19,260 nt of DNA, taken from assembly GCA_021162905.1 (NCBI GenBank), contig JAGGXT010000279.1, positions 1 to 19,260 on the forward strand, written 5' to 3'. Each line of letters opens with the position of its first letter. The stretch's first letter is position 1. Shown here piece by piece: positions 1 to 7,350 of this stretch. Under the pieces are notes generated by a model, which saw nothing but the letters and a program-made list of their open reading frames with translations, did not search any database and was not told the DNA's origin. The translations under genes were made by a program, and so were the position numbers. Source of the DNA: Candidatus Odinarchaeota archaeon. GTDB lineage: Archaea > Asgardarchaeota > JAGGXT01.

Positions 1-233
1 GCTGGATGGCGTGTGTATGGATTACAAATTGCTGTCCCAAGAGTTATTTGTTTTGTTGAAATAGCCAAGGCCGCTAGTGTAAGAAATGTATCATTGTAAC
101 TGCCAGCCGGATTTAGATCTGGAAGCATTATGCCATCAAAACCTGCTTTCTCAGCAATAATTGATAGCTCTATAAGCTCATTAATAGGCATTTTAGTTGA
201 TGGTCCAAATATGATCTTAATTGTCCTTTTCAC
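1..233 (-). CDS. Mer-like LLM (luciferase-like) F420-type oxidoreductase, N-terminal part, cut by window edge
   Basis: Reading the minus strand from a GTG at 233 gives 77 uninterrupted codons that run off the left edge. The start is supported by a ribosome-binding-like GGTGTGAT a few bases upstream; the ATG overlapping it (235-233) is followed at once by TGA and cannot be the start. The peptide begins VKRTIKIIFGPSTKMPINEL and contains LPDLNP, NDTF, TLAA and ICNPYTRHPA. These are the blocks seen at the same places in the Mer-like protein at 13325-14332, so the two are paralogs. Luciferase-like F420 enzymes share this N-terminal TIM-barrel layout. By family it would be an F420-dependent reductase such as methylene-tetrahydromethanopterin reductase, but substrate cannot be read from 77 residues. 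It lies downstream of the hydrogenase operon, separated from it by a terminator-like T-run, so it probably has its own promoter in 234-465. Confidence 0.82.
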   Translation of the reverse strand, partial: MKRTIKIIFGPSTKMPINELIELSIIAEKAGFDGIMLPDLNPAGSYNDTFLTLAALAISTKQITLGTAICNPYTRHP

Positions 234-523
234 ATTATCACACCATTATAATTTTACATTTATTTCCTTACGCATAGACTTTTAATTTTTTGTCCACCAC
301 CATGGGGGAGAAAGTCTGTCAAAATACTCCTTGCATTAATAAATCAAATTATAAGTTCACTGCCTCATAATTTCCTTATGATCCATAATAATAGTGAATA
401 TGTGAAAAGAACATTAGACATAAATAATAATCACAAAATTACTAAAAAGCAGATTAATAAGAGGGATAAAAAAAGAAAAATAATTTCATTTTAGGAATTA
501 AAGAATTAAGGAAACACAGATTG
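234..523. other. Intergenic region between hydrogenase operon end and Mer-like paralog
   Basis: No gene-length reading frame is seen. From right to left it holds the T-rich end signal of the hydrogenase operon (466-485), a small inverted repeat TCATAA-N5-TTATGA (365-381), and an inverted repeat AGACTTT (276-282) / AAAGTCT (311-317). The latter encloses a short GC-rich island, unusual in this AT-rich gap. The minus strand near 241-270 is AT-rich and could hold the promoter of the gene starting at 233, but no single TATA box stands out. A minus-strand ATG at 303 opens only an 11-codon frame without a clear ribosome binding site; I do not call it a gene. Confidence 0.5.
466..485 (-). terminator. 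T-rich terminator of hydrogenase operon
   Basis: On the minus strand the sequence about 40 bases after the stop of the small-subunit gene is a run of T broken only by single A or C bases. There is no strong hairpin. Archaeal RNA polymerase commonly terminates at such T-runs, so this is the likely end of the ten-gene operon. Confidence 0.5.
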
Positions 524-1000
524 TTACTTATCTACTTTCTTTTCCTCTTCCTTCTCTGGTATGTTTTTTGGCTTAGTGCCACTAGATAATTTGTCTAATG
601 CTTTTATTACTCCATCAATGATAGCTTGTGGCCTAGGTGGGCAACCTGGAATATAAATGTCTACTGGAATTATTTTGTCTAGAGGCCCTGCAAATCCATA
701 ATCTTCTCCAAATATACCACCAGAGACTGCACAAGAACCCACCGCAATAACGCAAACAGGCTTAGGTGTCATCTCATAAATTCGTTTTAGTCGTTCCTTT
801 ATCGCAGTAGTTACTGGCCCAGTTACTATTAATATATCAGCATGCCTTGGGCTACCTTTCTGAACAATACCAAAACGTTCAACATCAAATCTAGGTGTCA
901 ATGCAGCTACGACCTCTATGTCGCACGCATTACAACCTCCAGCAGGTACGTGCATTATCCATGGTGATTTTTTTCTTGCCCATGAAATAATCTTACTCAT
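524..1000 (-). CDS. hyfI: Group 4 [NiFe] hydrogenase small subunit (NuoB/HyfI/EchC-like)
   Basis: The 158-residue protein carries the electron-exit [4Fe-4S] cluster next to the [NiFe] subunit. Visible ligands are C23 and C26 in GGCNACDIE, C90 in GSCAVSGG and C120 in YIPGCPPRP, the four-cysteine pattern of NuoB-type small subunits with a single cluster. There is no signal peptide or extra ferredoxin domain, as is normal for cytoplasm-facing group 4 enzymes. The last ~20 residues are a Lys/Glu-rich tail. The ATG follows GAGGTGAT, and the gap to the preceding gene is only 9 bases, so it is translationally linked to the antiporter-like subunit. It is the last gene of the operon; a T-run follows. 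The family call is secure; the exact subgroup (4a, 4f, 4g or other) needs a tree. Confidence 0.93.
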   Translation of the reverse strand: MSKIISWARKKSPWIMHVPAGGCNACDIEVVAALTPRFDVERFGIVQKGSPRHADILIVTGPVTTAIKERLKRIYEMTPKPVCVIAVGSCAVSGGIFGEDYGFAGPLDKIIPVDIYIPGCPPRPQAIIDGVIKALDKLSSGTKPKNIPEKEEEKKVDK

Positions 1001-1009
1001 ATTATCACC

Positions 1010-2464
1010 TCAAAATGAATTTAATCCTGAAACCGCTTCAACGACAATAGCCAGGAATATTTCTGGAAAAGCACTCGCTACAGCAATAAGTAATAGTAAA
1101 ATGGCGATAGGAATAGTCATCTCTTTGGGCAACTTCTTTATGTCATCTCCATTTGCCATAATTTTTGGTTCACCGAAGAATATCATATGTGCTGCTCTTA
1201 CAAAGTATCCAACCGCAATCAAGCTTGCCACTATTGTCAAAATGGTTACCCAAATATAACCTGCTTTAAATGAAGCGTCGTATATTAAAAACTTACTATA
1301 GAATCCATTTAAAGGTGGTACACCGCCCATTGAAAGACCAGCTACTAGGAATGTAGTTGCTAGCAGTGGCATTTTTTTAACCAAGCCACCCATTTTTTTC
1401 ATGTCTCTAGTCCCGGTTGCAAAGAGTAGGGCACCACTGATGAGAAAGAGTGTGCTTTTAAGAAGGCCATGATTGAAGATGTCAAAAACGGAACCATATA
1501 ATCCAATTTGTGTAGCAATACCAATTCCAAGTATAATATACCCTATCTCATCTATGCATGAATATGAAAGAAGCCTTTTTATATCTGTCTGTACCAGAGC
1601 GAATAAGGCTCCGAGAATCATAGTTGCTGTGCCAATTACAATAACAATTAGATAAAGATCTTGTGTCAAAATAGGGCTGAATGCATCAAATGTTCTTATT
1701 AGCGCAATAGCAGCGGTTTCTGTCATGATACCACCAAGAATCGCACTAATTGGAGCTGGGGCCTCAGAATATGCGTCAGGGAGCCATGTATAGAAGGGTA
1801 TAATACCCGCTTTAGCTCCAAATCCGAAGAATACAGAGAGAAAGATTATTTTTATTGCCATGACATTTGTAATTGTATTCTTATTGGCTTGCAGAAAAGA
1901 GTAGATATCATTATATGAGAATGAAGTTATGTTTAAAGTTACCATATAGGTAAGAGCTATAATTATCATTGCAGTTCCAAAACTGCAAATTATAAGGTAC
2001 TTTAAACTCGCTTCAAAAGCCTCACTTGTATTCTCATGAGCTACTAGGAGTACGGAAAATATGGTTGCACCTTCTATGTATAAGTAAGTACTCAGAATAT
2101 CTGCGGACATTACAGTACCTATCATTGCAAAAATGAACAAAGAATACCAGAAGTAGTATTTTTGTACCCTTTGGAGTTCTCCTTTTATAACTGGAATCGA
2201 GAAGTATGCAGCTGTTGTGGACAAAATTAAAATCAATACTGTAATAAAACTACCTAATGTATCAATGTACAAATTAAACCAATATGTGGGATGAACTATC
2301 TTACTGTTTAACTGATATAATAGAATCAAAGAGAACACTAAAGCCCCAAGGTTCAGCAATGTTATGACTTTCCCTATATATTCCGCCTTTTTTATGAATA
2401 TTGAAGCGGCACATCCCATTAGCAGTAGTATAAAAATTGCTATAATAAATAACTCTGTCACCAC
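1010..2464 (-). CDS. hyfF: Proton/ion-translocating antiporter-like membrane subunit (NuoN/NuoM/HyfF family)
   Basis: This 484-residue protein is almost entirely hydrophobic, with about 13-14 predicted membrane helices. It has the Mrp-antiporter/complex I signature: a charged KAG loop followed by FYTWLPDAYSEAPAP, then QTDIKRLLSYS, FNHGLLKSTLF and GVPPLNGFYSKF. The conserved helix-embedded Lys and Glu residues of proton-pumping subunits appear present (for example Glu in HENTSEAFEASLKY). It would couple electron flow in the hydrogenase arm to H+ or Na+ movement. Translation probably starts at GTG 2464, five bases after GGAGG. That ribosome binding site sits inside the end of the preceding hyfE-like gene, and the two frames overlap by 7 bases. 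It could be called NuoN- or NuoM-like; gene order and length favour HyfF. Confidence 0.9.
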   Translation of the reverse strand: MVTELFIIAIFILLLMGCAASIFIKKAEYIGKVITLLNLGALVFSLILLYQLNSKIVHPTYWFNLYIDTLGSFITVLILILSTTAAYFSIPVIKGELQRVQKYYFWYSLFIFAMIGTVMSADILSTYLYIEGATIFSVLLVAHENTSEAFEASLKYLIICSFGTAMIIIALTYMVTLNITSFSYNDIYSFLQANKNTITNVMAIKIIFLSVFFGFGAKAGIIPFYTWLPDAYSEAPAPISAILGGIMTETAAIALIRTFDAFSPILTQDLYLIVIVIGTATMILGALFALVQTDIKRLLSYSCIDEIGYIILGIGIATQIGLYGSVFDIFNHGLLKSTLFLISGALLFATGTRDMKKMGGLVKKMPLLATTFLVAGLSMGGVPPLNGFYSKFLIYDASFKAGYIWVTILTIVASLIAVGYFVRAAHMIFFGEPKIMANGDDIKKLPKEMTIPIAILLLLIAVASAFPEIFLAIVVEAVSGLNSF

Positions 2465-3081
2465 CTCAACCTCCTTAAGCTCCAGCTATCTATCGTACCA
2501 GTTTTTTGATACGTATTTATCGCTAGGTAAAGTATAGTAACAACGATTCCAAGAAGTAAGCCATCTATGACCGTTAGTGCTAAAATCATCAAAAGTTCCG
2601 GTGCCTCATACTGGAGAGCATATAGAGAGAAAAACACATGTAGTGCACTATCGTATATTGTATATCCAATGGCCATTTTAATTAAATTGCCTTTAAGTAT
2701 GAGTGCATAGGTTCCAACACCAGCTAATGCCAATGCTATTGAAAGTTTCCAATCAACTACTGGAACTACGAATAGCAAAACTGTAACTAAACCAACAGCG
2801 AATACTAGAGCTATCACTACTGTAGCGGTACTGAAATACTTTTCTTTCTCTTTAAAATCGATCTTTTGCGCTACCTTAATTATAAGCAAAGGTATTACAA
2901 TGCCAACAACGATAAGATTTAATATACTCCCTATAATCTCACCCTCTAGTATTGTTAACAATGTTGTTAAAATACCGTAAAGAGTAAGTGTAATTGCGAC
3001 TCTTTTAAAGTGAGTAAGTTCCACAGTGACAGCTGCCACAACAACAGTTATATAAATTAGAGCAAGAGTTATCTCACTCAT
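2458..3081 (-). CDS. hyfE: HyfE-like hydrogenase membrane subunit
   Basis: A 207-residue membrane protein with about six or seven hydrophobic segments and few charged residues between them. Size and position between the NuoI-like and NuoN/M-like genes match HyfE, the NuoK-related subunit of Hyf-type hydrogenases. Polar residues inside helices (Lys, Glu and Asp around GNLIKMAIGYTIYDSALHV and LALTVIDGLLLG) fit a role in the ion path. The ATG overlaps the stop of the upstream ferredoxin gene by 8 bases, and the C-terminal coding sequence supplies the ribosome binding site for the next gene. Sequence conservation in this family is weak, so identification rests on hydrophobicity, the GYTIYDSALHV segment and gene order. 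Presence of HyfE separates this complex from the simpler Ech type. Confidence 0.78.
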   Translation of the reverse strand: MSEITLALIYITVVVAAVTVELTHFKRVAITLTLYGILTTLLTILEGEIIGSILNLIVVGIVIPLLIIKVAQKIDFKEKEKYFSTATVVIALVFAVGLVTVLLFVVPVVDWKLSIALALAGVGTYALILKGNLIKMAIGYTIYDSALHVFFSLYALQYEAPELLMILALTVIDGLLLGIVVTILYLAINTYQKTGTIDSWSLRRLRW

Positions 3082-3625
3082 TGAGCATCATCCTCACTAA
3101 AATTTTTCGTCCAAGTGAAATATTCTCAACCTTTCCTCTGCAATCTGGGCACAACTCTAATTGCTTTCGTATTTCGTCTTCACTAATTTTGTGTTCTTTT
3201 AGAAGTTGTTGCATCCTTTCAAGTCCGCGATTGAACTGGGCAACAGTCATGAATGGCTTTCCGCAATTTCTGCACTTTAAAAGATCAAACTTAATTTCTA
3301 TTACTTCTTCTTGAGTTGTAGAAGATGCAAGTTCATACTCCTGAGTTAAGTGTATTCCATCTTCAGGACAAATTTCTTCGCATCTTGCACAGAAAGTGCA
3401 TTTCCCATAGAATAATGAAATTATTCTAACATCATCCTTATCTTCTAAACTCAACGCTCCAGATGGACACAATTGCACACATGCACCGCATCCGATACAC
3501 TTTGACGGATCAAACTCTGGTTTCCCTCTGAATTTCTCTGGTGGTGGTGTTTTCTCAAAAGGATATTTCACCGTTGCAGGAGCTTTAAGAGCCTTAAAAA
3601 CTTCAGTAATTATTTTTTTCTTCAT
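3074..3625 (-). CDS. hyfH: Two-[4Fe-4S] polyferredoxin subunit (NuoI/HyfH/EchF-like) with C-terminal CxxC ribbon
   Basis: 183 residues. The ferredoxin core has C43, C46, C49, C53 (CIGCGACVQLC) and C76, C79, C82, C86 (CTFCARCEEIC). It would carry two [4Fe-4S] clusters relaying electrons to the small subunit cluster. After it, from about residue 115, comes a separate region with C118/C121 (CRNCGKPF) and C159/C162 (CPDCRG). This resembles the extra cysteine pairs at the C terminus of HycF/HyfH-type subunits and probably binds zinc or iron. The ATG overlaps the stop of the NuoH-like gene as TAATG, indicating coupled translation. Location would be the cytoplasmic peripheral arm. The role is secure as a family; what the C-terminal ribbon does is not known to me. 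Confidence 0.9.
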   Translation of the reverse strand: MKKKIITEVFKALKAPATVKYPFEKTPPPEKFRGKPEFDPSKCIGCGACVQLCPSGALSLEDKDDVRIISLFYGKCTFCARCEEICPEDGIHLTQEYELASSTTQEEVIEIKFDLLKCRNCGKPFMTVAQFNRGLERMQQLLKEHKISEDEIRKQLELCPDCRGKVENISLGRKILVRMMLNE

Positions 3626-4626
3626 TATATCACCCCTAATGCAAAAAGTGTCTCACCAACAAATCCAATAATTGCTAAGGGCAATATGTATTTGAAGTAA
3701 AACTTGTATCCCTGGTCTATACGGTAGCGTGGATTAATTGTTTCAAGAAGTGTAAGTAGAAAAACAACTAGAGCACATTTAATTAGGAATGTTATGATTG
3801 TTAGGTCTCCACCAAAGAACAATATAACTGTAAGTGCTGGAATGATAAACCACTTAAAAACATTGGCTAGTTCAAAGATACCAAGAAGGCAACCTGAATA
3901 CTCTGTTAATGGACCTGCAACTATTTCACATTCTGCCTCTGGTATATCAAAAGGTTTAATTCGCAATTTAGGAAGGACGCATATTATAAAGACTGCAAAT
4001 GTAATGAAGTGAAACACTGGAGCAAGAAAACCAAATGAGGAATTACTAGGAATCTCTAGAATGAAAGGACCATTAAATATTTGATATGTGAAAATATCAC
4101 TTAATCTTAAGCTCGAGACATGAAAGGCAACTGCTATCGAGGCTAAAGCAAAGGGTAATTCATAAGCTATAACAAGGTTAACTTTTCTGCTAGAGCCTAT
4201 TGCAGCATATGGTGATGGTGTACTAAAACCAGCTAGTATTTCTGCAGCCTCGATCATGGCCAGAAGGTATATTATAAGGATTAAGTCTCCATAAAATGAT
4301 AATGTGAATATAGAAACCGATGGTAAGATCGATACTGGAATTGGTAACAGCCATAGAACAACTAATGCGCTGGATAAAGCCATTATAGGTGCAAATACAA
4401 AGATGAATTTATTTGCCATCGCTGGAATTATTGTTTCTTTTGCAAATAACTTAATTAGATCGGCAAATGTCTGATACCAAGGAGGTCCTATACGTGATTG
4501 GAATCTAGCTCGTAGTTTTCTGAACTCCCACCAGAATAATGAACCCACAATAAAAGCAAAAAGGATTCCTGGGTAGATGAGAATACTTAATAAAAGTTCT
4601 AATGTTATTTGTATAACCATCTGCAT
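3625..4626 (-). CDS. hyfC: NuoH/HyfC/EchB-like membrane anchor subunit
   Basis: 333 residues with about eight membrane helices. The cytoplasmic loops carry the NuoH hallmarks: RIGPPWYQTFADLIKL near residue 40, and PFDIPEAECEIVAGPLTEY with its acidic cluster near residues 227-245. In complex I and group 4 hydrogenases this subunit forms the interface between the redox arm and the antiporter-like subunits. It lacks quinone-specific context here, since the partner large subunit is a hydrogenase. The start ATG overlaps the stop of the large-subunit gene by one base; a second ATG two codons later is an alternative. Family assignment is clear from the loop motifs. Confidence 0.92.
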   Translation of the reverse strand: MQMVIQITLELLLSILIYPGILFAFIVGSLFWWEFRKLRARFQSRIGPPWYQTFADLIKLFAKETIIPAMANKFIFVFAPIMALSSALVVLWLLPIPVSILPSVSIFTLSFYGDLILIIYLLAMIEAAEILAGFSTPSPYAAIGSSRKVNLVIAYELPFALASIAVAFHVSSLRLSDIFTYQIFNGPFILEIPSNSSFGFLAPVFHFITFAVFIICVLPKLRIKPFDIPEAECEIVAGPLTEYSGCLLGIFELANVFKWFIIPALTVILFFGGDLTIITFLIKCALVVFLLTLLETINPRYRIDQGYKFYFKYILPLAIIGFVGETLFALGVI

Positions 4627-5813
4627 TATCTCTTCTTCCTCCTAAACATTTGTTCGAGCTTTTCAAATGTTACTACATACTCTTTGTTCTTTCTGTTATC
4701 AATAACTATAACTCTGTCTGTACATGCAAAACATGGGTCGACGCTCGCTAGAATTATAGGCACATCTGCTAATGTTTCGTCAATGAGCATTGGTTTTACA
4801 GAGGGTATATTCATATAGCTTGGTGTTCTTACTTTAACTCTTTCTGGTATATTTGTTCCGTTGGACTTTATAAAGTAGAAGAGCTCTCCTCTAGGGGCTT
4901 CACAGCGGCTCATAGCAATTCCTTCTGGAAATTCTTCAATCTCGACAGAAATAGGTCCCTCAGGAAGATCTTTAAGGGCTTGACGTATTATTTTCACAGA
5001 CTCTACCATCTCATCATATCTAACTAGTACTCTTGCAAGCACATCGCATGAATCATAAACTGAGATTGACCAATCTATTTTGTCGTAGGCATCATATGGA
5101 TCATCTTTTCTTACATCTATTGCAATAGACGAAGCTCTTGCTGTAGGACCTACTACACAGTATTTTTTTGCGGTGTTTTTGTCGAGGATTCCTATTTCTT
5201 TCACACGTGCGAAGATTAATGGGTCACTTGTAAGTTCTTTTAATAATACACCTAATGCTTTTTCTAAAGAGTCTAGCTTCTCATTAATCCCTTTTGCTAA
5301 AGCGGGTGATAAGTCTCTTCGTACACCACCAAACTTGTTATATCCATAATTTACCCTATTTCCAGTTAGCATTTCGAGAATATCTTGTACAATTTCTCTA
5401 TCACGCCATACATGCATGAACAATGTATCAAAGCCTATAATATGAAGCCCTACGCCAAACCATAATAAGTGACTATGAAGTCTCTCAAGTTCAAGCATAA
5501 TGGTTCTTAGATATTTTGCACGTTCAGGTATTTCAACTCCAACAAGTTCTTCAACAGTTTGGCAGAATGTATTTGTGTGCACACCGCTACATATACCACA
5601 TACACGTTCAAATAAGAATATATCCCTCCAATAAGTTCTATTCATTGCTATTTTTTCAATCCCTCTGTGATTATATCCCACTTTTATATCAGCATCTATT
5701 ATCCTTTCACCTTCCACTTCAACCTTAAAGTACTCAGCTTCTTTTAGTGCTGGGTGATAAGGTCCAATTGGTACAATAAAAGAGCGATTTTTACTCACTT
5801 TTACTACCCCCAA
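4626..5813 (-). CDS. hyfG: Group 4 [NiFe] hydrogenase large subunit (NuoD/EchE-like, catalytic)
   Basis: This subunit holds the [NiFe] site for H2 evolution from protons. Numbered from the TTG at 5813 it is 395 residues. Both nickel-binding pairs are present: C72/C75 in ERVCGICSGVH and C361/C364 in DPCFACTDR. It is therefore a true hydrogenase, not a NuoD or FpoD that has lost them. Twenty-eight residues follow the DPCxxCxxR motif, where group 4 enzymes are processed, so a maturation endopeptidase should exist elsewhere in the genome. The NuoC-like half, fused in Hyf/Hyc large subunits, is a separate gene here. The TTG at 5813 has no convincing ribosome binding site. A GTG at 5798, eight bases after GGGGGT and overlapping the hdrB-like stop, is the better start and would remove five residues. 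Confidence 0.93.
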   Translation of the reverse strand: MGVVKVSKNRSFIVPIGPYHPALKEAEYFKVEVEGERIIDADIKVGYNHRGIEKIAMNRTYWRDIFLFERVCGICSGVHTNTFCQTVEELVGVEIPERAKYLRTIMLELERLHSHLLWFGVGLHIIGFDTLFMHVWRDREIVQDILEMLTGNRVNYGYNKFGGVRRDLSPALAKGINEKLDSLEKALGVLLKELTSDPLIFARVKEIGILDKNTAKKYCVVGPTARASSIAIDVRKDDPYDAYDKIDWSISVYDSCDVLARVLVRYDEMVESVKIIRQALKDLPEGPISVEIEEFPEGIAMSRCEAPRGELFYFIKSNGTNIPERVKVRTPSYMNIPSVKPMLIDETLADVPIILASVDPCFACTDRVIVIDNRKNKEYVVTFEKLEQMFRRKKR

Positions 5814-6681
5814 TAATTTCTAAAAGAGTATTCGCTTTTACTCTATGCATTTTTAATAACTCACCGACATTTGGAAAATCAAATGCCATTGCAAGAAGTT
5901 CCATAAGATGTATTACTGGAATGCCAAACTCCTCGCCAAACATTTTTTCTACTGTCTTCTGTTCGAAGTCTAATTGATAATAGCATGCAGGACAGGTTAC
6001 TACTATACAATCCGCTCCGCTCTCCTTGATCATTTTGAATTTTTGATAAGTCAAATTCTTTAATGCAAAATTATAGTCATACTGTGATAATGGATAACCG
6101 CAACACAATCTTTCAGAACCATATGTTACTATTGTTGCACCGGTGGCTTTCACCACTTCATCAAAATATCTTGGCAGTTTCCATATGTTATTAGGGTCAC
6201 CAGATGTAAATAAGTGACATCCGTAGTGCATTGCAACTTTTAGGTTATTCAATGGCTTTTTAACATGCTTTTTTATTTCTTCGATGCCTATATCATTTAC
6301 AAGTACCTCTAAAAAGTTTAAGACATGCGTTGTTCCTTGATATTCACGCCCAATGCTTTTTAGTCTTTCATTAATTTTCTGTTTAAGCTCAGGAGAATGC
6401 TCTAATTCAAGTTCTGTATCATGTAGTGTTTCATAACATCCATTACATATAGCCATCAAATTTTGCTTTTTCTCTTCTGCTATAGATAAGTTTCGTGCGG
6501 CTAGTGTTAGCCAGAGATCCCAATCTGCAACTTTAGATATTACTGGCTCTGGACAGCAAGAGAACCCCTCCACATCATTAATTTTGACTCCTAATTCCTC
6601 AAAGACTTTTCGAGATGCAACTTCAATGTTTAAAAACCTAGTAGATATCAGACATCCCCAGAAAACTATATACTCCGTCAT
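5791..6681 (-). CDS. hdrB: HdrB-type CCG-domain protein inside the hydrogenase operon
   Basis: 296 residues with two complete CCG domains. The first has C10, C42-C43 and C79xxC82, with 31 and 35 residues between. The second has C155, C193-C194 and C230xxC233, with 37 and 35 between. This is the full ligand set for the two non-cubane [4Fe-4S] clusters by which HdrB cleaves the CoM-CoB disulfide in methanogens; related domains occur in HdrD and other CCG proteins. It has no membrane segment. The ATG overlaps the NuoC-like stop as ATGA, and its own end overlaps the hydrogenase large-subunit gene, so it is made together with both. No HdrA or HdrC is in the window. Its place suggests a thiol/disulfide or other electron module of the hydrogenase arm. 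The substrate is unknown; a heterodisulfide is only one possibility. Confidence 0.88.
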   Translation of the reverse strand: MTEYIVFWGCLISTRFLNIEVASRKVFEELGVKINDVEGFSCCPEPVISKVADWDLWLTLAARNLSIAEEKKQNLMAICNGCYETLHDTELELEHSPELKQKINERLKSIGREYQGTTHVLNFLEVLVNDIGIEEIKKHVKKPLNNLKVAMHYGCHLFTSGDPNNIWKLPRYFDEVVKATGATIVTYGSERLCCGYPLSQYDYNFALKNLTYQKFKMIKESGADCIVVTCPACYYQLDFEQKTVEKMFGEEFGIPVIHLMELLAMAFDFPNVGELLKMHRVKANTLLEIIGGSKSE

Positions 6682-7343
6682 TTGTACCTAAGCCCTCCTT
6701 TCTTCCAATCAAATCCAACTTTTTTATCGTATCCAACTTTTTTGATCAATTCATGAATCTCTTTTACAGATTCTTCCTTTAATGAAGCCACTGGCAGTTC
6801 TGGTGGAAGATTCATGCGTTCTCTTCTTCTTATAGTTGAGCTCGTAAATGGTATTGGCTGTCCTGTCATAATTAGTTCACTTACTACCTTTCGATGGGGC
6901 TTTGGAACGATTCCTTCCATAGGCTTTCTAAGTGGATATTTCCCTTCAGGCCACTCATAAGGTAGAATGATTCTTCTAAAGTCTGGATGTCCATTAAATT
7001 TCAACCCGAAAAGATCATGAATCTCACGTTCGATCCAGTTTGCACCAGGTAAAATCGATGCTAATGAATCGATTTCATTAACGTCTTTTGGGACACGCGT
7101 TCTTAAACTTATAATATTTTTATTAGCCTCAAAGTGATACAGTAATTCAAAATCTAGCCCATCGTCCACACAAGATATTGTTATTAACCGGATGTCCTTT
7201 TCCACTAGCAATTTTGCTGCCTTTATGATTGCTGATCTTTCTATGTCAATAATATATTTTTGTTCTTTAATTTTCTGTAAGCCTGAGATGTAATCGCCAA
7301 GCTCTTGTTTAAGAATCTCTATTATATCATCAGCCAACAACAT
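6678..7343 (-). CDS. NuoC-like 30-kDa subunit of the hydrogenase (N-terminal half of HyfG as separate protein)
   Basis: 221 residues, soluble. The NuoC/HyfG-N signature is visible near residues 100-140: NWIEREIHDLFGLKF, HPDFRRIILP, EWPEGKYPLRKP. In E. coli HycE/HyfG this domain is fused to the catalytic large subunit. Here it is separate, with an HdrB-type gene placed between it and the catalytic subunit. The domain is structural and binds no cofactor in known family members. The start is uncertain. GGAGGTGA directly abuts the ATG at 7343, which is too close for a typical ribosome binding site, and the second or third codon (both TTG, at 7340 and 7337) would have better spacing. That GGAGGTGA begins inside the TAG stop of the preceding gene. 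The C-terminal 40 residues are Lys-rich and less typical of the family. Confidence 0.88.
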   Translation of the reverse strand: MLLADDIIEILKQELGDYISGLQKIKEQKYIIDIERSAIIKAAKLLVEKDIRLITISCVDDGLDFELLYHFEANKNIISLRTRVPKDVNEIDSLASILPGANWIEREIHDLFGLKFNGHPDFRRIILPYEWPEGKYPLRKPMEGIVPKPHRKVVSELIMTGQPIPFTSSTIRRRERMNLPPELPVASLKEESVKEIHELIKKVGYDKKVGFDWKKGGLRYK

Positions 7344-7350
7344 TCACCTC

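Noticed and set aside
293..303. 11-codon peptide starting at the minus-strand ATG at 303
   Set aside because: No ribosome binding site before it and no other support; probably chance.
918..1259. Plus-strand reading frames across the window (for example 918-1259, 11035-11472, 15489-15890)
   Set aside because: Each lies opposite a strongly supported minus-strand gene, has no family motif, and mirrors the codons of that gene; the two opposite the mtmB copies resemble each other only because the mtmB genes do.
4626..5813. Large subunit as FpoD/NuoD of a respiratory complex
   Set aside because: Both CxxC pairs that bind nickel-iron are present (ERVCGICSGVH and DPCFACTDR); NuoD and FpoD have lost them.
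5799..5813. TTG 5813 as the firm start of the hydrogenase large subunit
   Set aside because: No ribosome binding site precedes it, while GTG 5798 has GGGGGT at good spacing; the longer form is kept only as the outer limit.
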